Shown here piece by piece: positions 1 to 5,874 of a stretch of 15,492 nt of DNA. Both the position numbers and the translations under genes were made by a program. The stretch covers positions 1 through 15,492 of the forward strand of contig CAJLVJ010000045.1 in assembly GCA_905210085.1 (NCBI GenBank), written 5' to 3'. The notes under the pieces were generated by a model that worked only from the letters and a program-made list of their open reading frames with translations, was not told where the DNA came from and did not search any database. The stretch comes from an uncultured Collinsella sp. Its GTDB lineage: Bacteria; Actinomycetota; Coriobacteriia; Coriobacteriales; Coriobacteriaceae. Every line of letters begins with the position of its first letter. The first letter of the stretch is position 1.

Positions 1-1
1 G

Positions 2-796
2 CTTGGCGGTGCAGTACCAGCTGCCGTCCTTCTGGGACCAGCTGTACTCGGGCTCTGCCCAGTCATGGCCGAGGGCGGCGATCTTCTCAGCCTTGGTCTG
101 GGTCTCGAAGGCGTCGCCGTCGAACTTGGCGGTATAGACCGATTCGCCTTCCTCGAGGCAAGTGGCCGGGGTAGTCTTTACGGTGGCCTTCACGGTCTGC
201 TCGTCGACGTGGGAGGCGTCGCGCTTGCAGACGCGCTTGGCGGTGCAGAGCCACTCGCCGTCCTGCTTGGTCCAGCTGTACTCGGGCGCGCCCCAGTCGT
301 GGCCGAGTACGCCGAGGGCGACGTCCCAGGTCTGAGGCTTGAACGCTTCGTTCTCGAAGGTGGCGGTGTAGACGTCCTTGCCGGCGGTCTCGCAGGTCGC
401 GTCGATGACGTGCTCGACGGTAGCCTTCACGGTCTCCTGCTCCACGTGGGAGGCGTCGCGCTTGCAGGTGCGCTTGGCGGTGCAGTACCAGCTGCCGTCC
501 TTCTGGGACCAGCTGTACTCGGGCTCGCCCCAGTCGTGGCCGATGGGGTCGAGGGCTTCGGTCTTGGTCTGAGGCTCAAAGCACTCGTGCGTAAAGGTTG
601 CGGTGTAGGTCCTCTCGCCCTTCTCGGTGCAATCGGTCTTGTCCACGAAGGTCGCCTTTACGGTCTCCTCGATCGGTCGACCGCAGTAGCCGCACTTGGC
701 GTGGCCGGTGCAATACCAGCCGTCATCCTCCTTCTTCCAAATGTAGTCGTTCTGGTCAACGAAGTTGTCCTCGTGCTGCCCGTCGGTGTAGTCGTG
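2..796 (-). repeat. Tandem 78-79 residue protein repeats (GHDW repeats)
   Basis: These lie within the minus-strand surface protein. Successive units begin with GHDW at 541, 304 and 70, a spacing of 237 and 234 bases (79 and 78 codons). A divergent first unit begins with HDY at 796. Shared features are GHDWGEPEYSWSQKDGSWYC, TAKR-C-KRDASH, a Glu/Thr/Val strand, ATC, and YTA-F followed by a QT motif. The first unit instead carries a compact CGYC pair. The DNA is also close to repetitive: the stretch encoding the WSQKDGSWYCTAK segment at 1-50 recurs at about 474-525. Such repeats are usually stalk or spacer modules in surface proteins, and the repeat count could vary by recombination. Confidence 0.85.
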
Positions 797-1657
797 GGTT
801 AGCATCGTCTTGTTGGACCACACCTTCGTGCCGTCGATGGTGACATCGGTACGGCCGGTGTTGTTGCCCGACTTGCCACCAAAGCCAAAGAGCTGCGAGC
901 AGGTAGTGTTGTCGCGCGTTGCCGCGGCAGAGCTGTTGGTGATGTTGAGGATGTACTTGTGGTTCCCCATGTTAGAGTCGTTGATGTTCAAAGCTTGCTT
1001 GCGGGCAAACCAGCTGCTTTTCGAGTTGAACGTGCAATTATTCACGTTAACGGTAATGTCCTGCTTGCCGGCACCGTAATCGGTGTAGACGTTGATGACC
1101 TTACCGGTTGCGTTAAAGGTGCAGCCGTCAAACGTCATGGTCGGCGAGCTGTATGTCCAGATGGCGTAGTCGCCGTTTGGGGCGTTGAAGGTCGTGTTCT
1201 TGAACTCGGCGGACTCGTAGCCCCAGTAGAACGTCTTGCCGTTGACGACGCAGCCGTCGAGCGCGGTCTTGTTGGCGCGAATGAAGCCGAGATAGTCGGC
1301 ACTGCCGGAACGCATCGTCATGTTCTTGAACGTAACGGTACCGGCACCGTCAAACGAATAGTCGCCATTATACTCGGTGCCATAGTTTGCAGGATCGGGC
1401 ACAATTGCACCGATGTTCCATGCGGTCTTGTCCGTGCCCAGACCCTCAAAGGTAAGGTCCTTGCCCTTGGTGAGACCCTCAGACTTCTCGCCGTAGAGGG
1501 TGTAGTTGCCCTTGCCGAGCTTAATGGTGTCGCCGCTCTGCGCCGCGGTGGTAGCGGTCTTAATATCATTGTAGGTCACACCGGTGGGTTTACCGTCGTG
1601 TTCAATGGTGATCGATCCGGTAGTAATCGGTCCGGTAGCGTCGTCTGCAAAAGCAGG

Positions 1658-1660
1658 CTA
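1658..1660 (-). other. In-frame amber codon within the signal peptide
   Basis: The plus-strand triplet cta is TAG on the minus strand. It lies exactly in frame, 26 codons after ATG 1738, and falls between the hydrophobic core (AMGVA) and the cleavage motif (PAFA, then DD). CAG (Gln) is one substitution away. No other stop was found in this frame from 1738 down to position 2 when every triplet was checked. Confidence 0.9.
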
Positions 1661-1745
1661 TGCAACGCCCATCGCGATGAGCGCAACGGCAAACAGCGCT
1701 GCGACCTCACGAGAGGCCGTTTTCAAAAATGACTTCATGCTGAAA

Positions 1746-1752
1746 CTCCTTT
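1746..1752 (-). promoter_or_regulatory. Ribosome binding site of the left surface protein
   Basis: AAAGGAG on the minus strand lies 7 bases upstream of ATG 1738. This fixes the start and places the signal peptide and the TAG in the same frame. Confidence 0.7.
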
Positions 1753-1781
1753 GCCTCTAAAAGTATAAAATCAGCATAAAT

Positions 1782-1809
1782 ATTATAGCGCTTCTGACAT
1801 TTTACTAAA
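1782..1809 (-). promoter_or_regulatory. Promoter of the left surface protein
   Basis: On the minus strand a perfect -10 box TATAAT (1787-1782) is preceded, 16 bases upstream, by a weak -35 box TTTAGT (1809-1804). The region is AT-rich compared with its surroundings. Transcription would start near 1775 and give a leader of about 37 bases. Confidence 0.6.
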
Positions 1810-1877
1810 TCCCTATTTCGCGCCTGTATCGGTACGCCAATCTTTCTCGCGCTTCTTGCATTTTTATGCCGCATACC

Positions 1878-1915
1878 TGCATCTTTGTTGCATCGGATTG
1901 CGCAGCAAAGATGCA
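1878..1915. repeat. 14-bp inverted repeat (hairpin) in the divergent intergenic region
   Basis: The arms 1878-1891 and 1902-1915 pair over 14 positions (TGCATCTTTGTTGC against GCAGCAAAGATGCA) with a single G-T wobble and a 10-base loop. It lies between two divergent genes, where a terminator for either is not expected. A regulatory protein site or a small RNA are both possible. A short T-rich run (ATTTGTTTT) follows on the plus strand. Confidence 0.55.
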
Positions 1916-2016
1916 TTTGTTTTGCCGGTGTGGTTTGCGCGATGGCACTTCGCGTGTCTATGGCCCGATGGACTGGACGCAAGACTGACTTTGACGGGGG
2001 TCGGGATTGATCGCTT

Positions 2017-2049
2017 GGCGATAGACGCAGCGATGTTGCGCCTATCGCC
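2017..2049. repeat. Second hairpin in the divergent intergenic region
   Basis: GGCGATAG (2017-2024) pairs with CTATCGCC (2042-2049). After one A-C mismatch the stem continues with CGCA against TGCG around a 7-base loop. The result is a compact 12-bp interrupted stem about 30 bases upstream of the promoter assigned to the folate operon. Its function is unknown. Confidence 0.5.
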
Positions 2050-2079
2050 CACCATAGAAAAGAGCGATAACCGGGCGCA

Positions 2080-2108
2080 CTGACGCGAATGCTCTTATGG
2101 GCTAGACT
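2080..2108 (+). promoter_or_regulatory. Candidate promoter of the fchA-folD operon
   Basis: CTGACG (2080-2085) and TAGACT (2103-2108) are separated by 17 bases, each matching four of six positions of the sigma-70-type consensus. A start near 2115 would leave a leader of about 70 bases before the first gene. Confidence 0.4.
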
Positions 2109-2186
2109 AGGCACCACGAAATACACGATGCGTTCGGGCGGCGCCGACTGTCCGATTAGCTTGGCAAGCATTGAGGGTGCATGCGT

Positions 2187-2819
2187 ATGAGCCAAGAGAT
2201 GATGGATAAAACCTGTCGCGAGTTTGCCCAGGCGCTTGCCGCGCGCGAGCCGGTTCCCGGCGGCGGTAGCGCGAGCGCCTTTGTGGGCGCGCTGGGCGCC
2301 TCGCTTTGCGGGATGGTCGCTCGCTATGGGGCGACCAATCCCGCGCTTGCCGATCGCGCAGACGATTTGACGCGCGCGTTTGCCCAGGCAGGCGAGTTGG
2401 CACAGGAGCTAGTGGGCCTGGTTGCCGAGGATGTTCGTGCGTACGGCCAGGTGTCTGCGGCATACGGTATTCCTCGTGATGACCCGGCTCGACCCGTGGC
2501 GATTCAGGACGCGTTGCGCGTGGCGGCCATGCCGCCGTATCGCATCATGGACACCTGTGGGCGCGCGTTGGCGCTGCTCGAGGACATGGCAGACAAAGGC
2601 TCGCGCCAACTGCTGTCCGACGTGGCGTGCGGTGCCGTGTTCTGCCGCGCCGCCATGCAGGGCGCGAGCCTGACACTCTTTGCCAATACCTCGTCTATGA
2701 AAGACCGAGCGCGCGCCGAGGAGCTCGAGGCGGCGTGCGATGAGCTGCTGGATACGTGGCTGCCGCGCGCCGATGCGCTGGCGCGCCGTGCTGCCGACGC
2801 AGCCAGGAAGAGGGGATAG
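2187..2819 (+). CDS. fchA: FchA-type methenyl-THF cyclohydrolase / formimino-THF cyclodeaminase
   Basis: This is a 210-residue stand-alone cyclodeaminase/cyclohydrolase-family protein, the size of bacterial FchA and of the C-terminal domain of animal FTCD. The family signature PVPGGGS is at residues 22-28, followed by an Ala/Gly-rich helix (GALGASLCGMVARY). The conserved SDVACGAVFCRAA helix has the family Asp at about 145. The family is helical and converts formimino-THF to methenyl-THF, or methenyl-THF to 10-formyl-THF. There is no formiminotransferase domain and no histidine-degradation gene in view, so the cyclohydrolase role in one-carbon metabolism is favoured. GAGGG at 2173-2177 is 9 bases from ATG 2187 but only 3 from the in-frame ATG 2181, so 2187 is chosen (2181 would add two residues). 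The stop is 2 bases before folD, which indicates translational coupling. Confidence 0.88.
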   Translation: MSQEMMDKTCREFAQALAAREPVPGGGSASAFVGALGASLCGMVARYGATNPALADRADDLTRAFAQAGELAQELVGLVAEDVRAYGQVSAAYGIPRDDPARPVAIQDALRVAAMPPYRIMDTCGRALALLEDMADKGSRQLLSDVACGAVFCRAAMQGASLTLFANTSSMKDRARAEELEAACDELLDTWLPRADALARRAADAARKRG

Positions 2820-2821
2820 TC

Positions 2822-3676
2822 ATGGCAGAGCTGCTCAAGGGTGCTCCCGTTGCCCGCGCTTTGACCGAGGAACTCGCCGCTCGTTGCGCCGCCCTGCGCG
2901 AACGGGGCATCGTACCGACGCTGGCCATCGTTCGCGTGGGCGAGCGCGAGGACGATCTATCCTACGAGCGTGGCGCCCTCAAGCGCTGCGAAAAGGTTGG
3001 CATTGAGGCTCGCCGCGTTTTACTCCCTGCCGATGTTTCGCAGGATGAGCTGCTGGCGGCTATTAAGGACATCAATGCCGACCCCGCTGTTCATGGCTGC
3101 CTGATGTTTCGTCCGTTGCCCGCTGGGCTTGACGAGGACGCGGTTGCCGCGGCACTCGATCCCGCCAAGGACGTCGACTCCATGACGCCGGCCTCGCTGC
3201 TTACCACGCTTTCGGGGCGAGGCGAGGGCTTTGCTCCCTGCACGGCTGAAGCCGTGTTGGCGTTGCTGGACCATTACGGCGTTGAGCTGGATGGGGCCAA
3301 GGTCGCGGTCGTCGGTCGGTCGCTGGTGATTGGTCGTCCCGTTGCCGCCATGCTTACGGCTCGCAATGCCACGGTGACGACGTGCCATACACATACTCGC
3401 GACTTGGCTGCTGAGTGCCGTGCAGCTGATATTGTGGTTGCGGCCGTTGGACGCGCGCGCACGATTGGCGCGGATGCGGTTCGTGGGGGCCAGACAATCA
3501 TCGATGTTGGCATTAATTGGGACGAGGCCGCCGGCAAGCTGGTCGGGGACGTCGATTTTGATGCTGCGGAGCCGGTTGTTGGCGCAATTACTCCGGTGCC
3601 GGGCGGCGTGGGGGCTGTAACGACGGCGATTCTCGCTAAGCACGTGATCGAGGCGGCGGAGCGCGCATCGAAATAG
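2822..3676 (+). CDS. folD: FolD-family methylene-THF dehydrogenase, probably lacking cyclohydrolase activity
   Basis: A 284-residue FolD homologue that would oxidise 5,10-methylene-THF to methenyl-THF with NAD(P). The cofactor domain is intact: the VVGRSLVIGRPVAAML nucleotide-binding segment, TVTTCHTHT, the DVGIN strand, LVGDVDF, and the C-terminal ITPVPGGVGAVTTA folate signature. The catalytic site is not. In the usual YVxxKxK motif the essential Lys (E. coli Lys54) is Ala52 here (YERGALK, Tyr48 retained). The LVQLPLP motif reads LMFRPLP, so the Gln equivalent to E. coli Gln98 is Phe96. The KDVD Asp (Asp119) remains, but the following Gly is Ser. Lys and Gln are needed for the cyclohydrolase step, so this protein is predicted to be a dehydrogenase only, with FchA next door doing the second step. 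GAGGGG ends 6 bases before ATG 2822. An in-frame ATG at 2756 lies inside fchA and is rejected. Confidence 0.9.
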   Translation: MAELLKGAPVARALTEELAARCAALRERGIVPTLAIVRVGEREDDLSYERGALKRCEKVGIEARRVLLPADVSQDELLAAIKDINADPAVHGCLMFRPLPAGLDEDAVAAALDPAKDVDSMTPASLLTTLSGRGEGFAPCTAEAVLALLDHYGVELDGAKVAVVGRSLVIGRPVAAMLTARNATVTTCHTHTRDLAAECRAADIVVAAVGRARTIGADAVRGGQTIIDVGINWDEAAGKLVGDVDFDAAEPVVGAITPVPGGVGAVTTAILAKHVIEAAERASK

Positions 3677-3702
3677 GCGTTTTTGACCACAGGGGTTGCC
3701 GA

Positions 3703-3723
3703 GGCGGCTATTTCGCCCTTTTT
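3703..3723 (+). terminator. Weak hairpin plus T-run after folD
   Basis: GGCG (3703-3706) and CGCC (3714-3717) enclose a 7-base loop and are followed by CTTTTT. The stem is only 4 bp, so termination would be partial at best. It lies 26 bases after the folD stop. Confidence 0.3.
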
Positions 3724-3777
3724 GCGCCGAAGCGATACACTGTTGCCGTTTGATTTCTTCGCTCAAGGAGGATGCGC

Positions 3778-5301
3778 ATGCCGTGCACAACGATTTTGGT
3801 TGGTAAGAACGCGAGCTACGACGGGTCGACGCTGGTCGCCCGCAACGAGGACTCGTCCAACGGGGTGTTTGAGCCCAAGCGCATGCGCGTAGTGCATCCC
3901 GACGAGCAGCCGCGCGTCTACACGAGCGTCTTGAGCCACTTGACCGTTGAGCTGCCCGACAATCCCATGCGTTATACGAGTGTCCCCGACGTTGTCCCGG
4001 GTCATGGCATTTGGGCCGAGGCTGGTTTCAACGAGCTCAACGTTGGCATGTCCGCAACCGAGACGCTTACCACCAACGAGCGCGTCCGCGGCGCCGATCC
4101 GCTCGTGGACTATGTACCCGCTAAGGGCAACGAGGGCGAGGACGGCTATGTGCCGGCGCAGCCCGGCGGTCTGGGCGAGGAGGATATGGTGACCCTGGTG
4201 CTGCCGTACGCCAAGTCCGCCCGCGACGGTGTGCGCATTCTGGGCGACCTGCTCGAGCGTTACGGCACCTACGAGAACAACGGCATCGCCTTTAGTGACG
4301 TGGACGAGATCTGGTGGCTCGAGACCATCGGCGGCCACCACTGGATCGCCAAGCGCGTGCCCGATGACGCCTATGTGACCATGCCCAACCAGCTTGGTAT
4401 CGACAGCTTTGACCTGGACGACGCCGAGGGCGCTCAGGCCGACCACATGTGCTCCGCCGACCTGCGCTCCTGGATGGTCGAGTGGCATCTGGACCTGACG
4501 CTGGGTGTTAAGGGCGACGGTCCCGCCGCGGTCTTTAACCCGCGCGAGGCCTTTGGCTCGCACAGCGACAGCGACCACGTCTACAACACGCCGCGCGCCT
4601 GGTACATGCAGCGCTGCCTCAACCCCAGCGATGTGTGGGACGGTCCCGAGGCCGACTACACGCCCGAGAGCGATGACATCCCCTGGAGCCGCGTGCCCGA
4701 GCGCAAGGTGACCATCGAGGACGTCAAGTACGTGCTTTCGAGCCACTACCAGGGCACGGAGTACGACTGCTACGGCAGCAAGGGCACGCCCGCCACGCGC
4801 GGCGCCTATCGTCCCATCGGCATCAACCGCAACAGTCAGCTCGCCGTGCTGCAGCTGCGCCCCTATGTACAGCCGGCGTATCGCGCCGTACAGTGGATGG
4901 CCTTTGGCTCTAACTCGTTTAACGCGCTCGTGCCGCTGTACGCCAATGTCGAGACCATGCCCGAGTACTATGCCGACACGCAGGCTCGCGTGACGTCCGA
5001 GAATTTCTATTGGGCAAATCGGCTGATCGGTGCCTTGGCCGATGTCCGCTTCCACGAGTGCGGTCGCGCGGTCGAGGATTATCAGGAGAAGGTCGGCGGC
5101 ATGGGCCACAAGCAGATTCACGACGTTGACGCTGCCGTGGCCGTGCTGCCCGAGGCCGAGGTGCCTGCCGAGCTCGCTCGCGCCAACGAGGCCTTTGCTG
5201 AGCTCGTGCACGTGGAGACCGATGCCCTGTTGGGCAAGGTGCTCTACACCACGAGCTGTGCCATGAAGAACTCCTTCGCGATGAACGATAACATTAGGTA
5301 A
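3778..5301 (+). CDS. C69-family dipeptidase (PepDA-like Ntn hydrolase)
   Basis: A 507-residue protein of the peptidase C69 family, cytoplasmic enzymes that cleave a broad range of dipeptides in amino-acid salvage. The N-terminus (MPCTTILVGKNASYDGSTLV, then ARNEDS) matches the family signature. Cys3 is the expected N-terminal nucleophile once the first residues are removed, with Arg22, Asn23 and Asp25 in the conserved ARNEDS motif. Further family-like segments are GIWAEAGFNELNVGMSATET, WWLETIGGHHW and SHYQGTEYD. There is no signal peptide and no membrane segment. AGGAGG (3766-3771) ends 6 bases before ATG 3778. The in-frame ATG 3772 directly abuts the ribosome site and would put extra residues before the nucleophile, so 3778 is chosen. 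The gene appears monocistronic between a short spacer and a strong terminator. Confidence 0.9.
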   Translation: MPCTTILVGKNASYDGSTLVARNEDSSNGVFEPKRMRVVHPDEQPRVYTSVLSHLTVELPDNPMRYTSVPDVVPGHGIWAEAGFNELNVGMSATETLTTNERVRGADPLVDYVPAKGNEGEDGYVPAQPGGLGEEDMVTLVLPYAKSARDGVRILGDLLERYGTYENNGIAFSDVDEIWWLETIGGHHWIAKRVPDDAYVTMPNQLGIDSFDLDDAEGAQADHMCSADLRSWMVEWHLDLTLGVKGDGPAAVFNPREAFGSHSDSDHVYNTPRAWYMQRCLNPSDVWDGPEADYTPESDDIPWSRVPERKVTIEDVKYVLSSHYQGTEYDCYGSKGTPATRGAYRPIGINRNSQLAVLQLRPYVQPAYRAVQWMAFGSNSFNALVPLYANVETMPEYYADTQARVTSENFYWANRLIGALADVRFHECGRAVEDYQEKVGGMGHKQIHDVDAAVAVLPEAEVPAELARANEAFAELVHVETDALLGKVLYTTSCAMKNSFAMNDNIR

Positions 5302-5319
5302 AAGCCGCATTGCAGCGAA

Positions 5320-5366
5320 CGAGCGGGGCAAACGCCGTCAAAGGCTTTGCCCCGCTCGATTTCTAT
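5320..5366 (+). terminator. Rho-independent terminator after the C69 dipeptidase
   Basis: A perfect 13-bp stem (CGAGCGGGGCAAA at 5320-5332, TTTGCCCCGCTCG at 5346-5358) encloses a 13-base loop that can add an inner GCC/GGC pairing. It is followed by the T-rich ATTTCTAT. It starts 18 bases after the stop codon. Confidence 0.85.
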
Positions 5367-5384
5367 CTTGGCGGTAAAACGATT

Positions 5385-5414
5385 TTGTGTCGTTCGCCCA
5401 ATCTTGGGTACAAG
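5385..5414 (+). promoter_or_regulatory. Candidate promoter of the phasin-ubiB operon
   Basis: TTGTGT (5385-5390) and TACAAG (5409-5414) are 18 bases apart and lie just after the terminator. The predicted leader is about 30 bases, enough to include the GGAG ribosome site at 5440-5443. Confidence 0.4.
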
Positions 5415-5449
5415 AAGGCCATTGCAGTTGTTCACGATTGGAGCCAACC

Positions 5450-5866
5450 ATGGTTATGAAATTCGATCAGCTTGTTAACGGTGCCATCAACGTGGGCTTC
5501 GGCGCCGCCGCCGTTGCCGTCGAGGGCGGCAAGAAGGTCCTCGACGACCTCAATACCAAGGGCGAGCAGGTCCGCAAGGACGCCGGCACCCCCGATATCG
5601 CCCGCAGCGTGTCCGACATGTTCGAGCAGGCTGGTGGCACCATCTCCGACCTGACCGAGCGCCTGGGCATGCAGGGCGAGACCGCGGCGCAGCGCGTGCT
5701 CGACGAGCTCATCCTGGCCCGCGTCCGCGTTATGACCGCCCCCGAGCGTACGGCCTTTTTGGCCCATGTGCGCGACATCGTCGATTCGGTCGAGGATAAC
5801 GTGACCTCGGTGCCCGTCGAGTCCGTTGAGCCCGACGATGCAGAGGACACCGAAGAGGCCGAGTAG
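5450..5866 (+). CDS. Small phasin-like helical protein
   Basis: A 138-residue soluble, mostly helical protein. It opens with a short amphipathic or hydrophobic stretch (GAINVGFGAAAVAVEGGKKV), continues with a charged helix (LDDLNTKGEQVRKD), and ends in a strongly acidic tail (EPDDAEDTEEAE). The pattern resembles phasin-family (PhaF/PhaI-like) proteins that coat granules or membranes, but similarity is judged by eye only and no polyhydroxyalkanoate synthase is in view. GGAG at 5440-5443 is 6 bases before ATG 5450, and a second ATG at 5456 is possible. A longer in-frame reading from 5387 would overlap the promoter and has no ribosome site. Its stop is 8 bases before the UbiB-family kinase gene, so the two are almost certainly co-transcribed, perhaps acting together at the membrane. 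Confidence 0.75.
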   Translation: MVMKFDQLVNGAINVGFGAAAVAVEGGKKVLDDLNTKGEQVRKDAGTPDIARSVSDMFEQAGGTISDLTERLGMQGETAAQRVLDELILARVRVMTAPERTAFLAHVRDIVDSVEDNVTSVPVESVEPDDAEDTEEAE

Positions 5867-5874
5867 CAGCGCAG

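Larger units (their letters stand above)
1..1738 (-). pseudogene. Secreted beta-helix-like repeat protein, 5' part, signal peptide interrupted by TAG
   Basis: The minus-strand frame from ATG 1738 is open to the left edge apart from one TAG at 1660-1658 (codon 27). Codons 1-31 form a signal peptide: a basic start (MKSFLKTASREV), a hydrophobic core (AALFAVALIAMGVA), the stop, then PAFA before DD, a normal signal-peptidase site. If codon 27 were a sense codon such as CAG, the export signal would be intact. Residues about 32-312 are rich in Asn, Thr, Gly and Phe, with recurring strand motifs (TFKNMT, AEFKNTTFN, MTFDGCTFN, NVNNCTFN) typical of right-handed parallel beta-helix/pectate-lyase-like surface proteins; no catalytic residues could be assigned. 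From residue 315 tandem repeats begin and run out of the window. An AAAGGAG ribosome site lies 7 bases before the ATG. The other roughly 550 codons contain no stop, so the lesion is recent, a sequencing error, or read through. The C-terminus and any cell-wall anchor are outside the window. Called a pseudogene provisionally; the specific function is unknown. Confidence 0.75.
1739..2186. other. Divergent intergenic region
   Basis: A gene-free stretch of about 450 bases holds the two divergent promoters and two hairpins (1878-1915 and 2017-2049). Short open frames here lack ribosome sites and cross the hairpins. Confidence 0.65.

Noticed and set aside
65..802. Plus-strand open frames at 65-802 and 959-1732
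   Set aside because: They are the reverse reading of the beta-helix and GHDW-repeat protein. The minus strand has the signal peptide, ribosome site, TATAAT promoter and protein-like repeats.
1856..2083. A 75-codon plus-strand open frame in the divergent intergenic region
   Set aside because: It starts with TTG without a ribosome site, crosses both hairpins, and its translation is Cys/Trp/His-rich without protein-like patterning.
2756..2821. A 22-residue upstream extension of FolD from ATG 2756
   Set aside because: It lies inside fchA and lacks a ribosome site, whereas ATG 2822 has GAGGGG 6 bases upstream and begins at the usual FolD N-terminus.
3763..5331. A 522-codon open frame on the minus strand opposite the C69 dipeptidase
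   Set aside because: It overlaps a clear dipeptidase almost fully, has a Val/Gly/His/Ala-rich composition typical of antisense reading of GC-rich codons, and shows no family motif or ribosome site.
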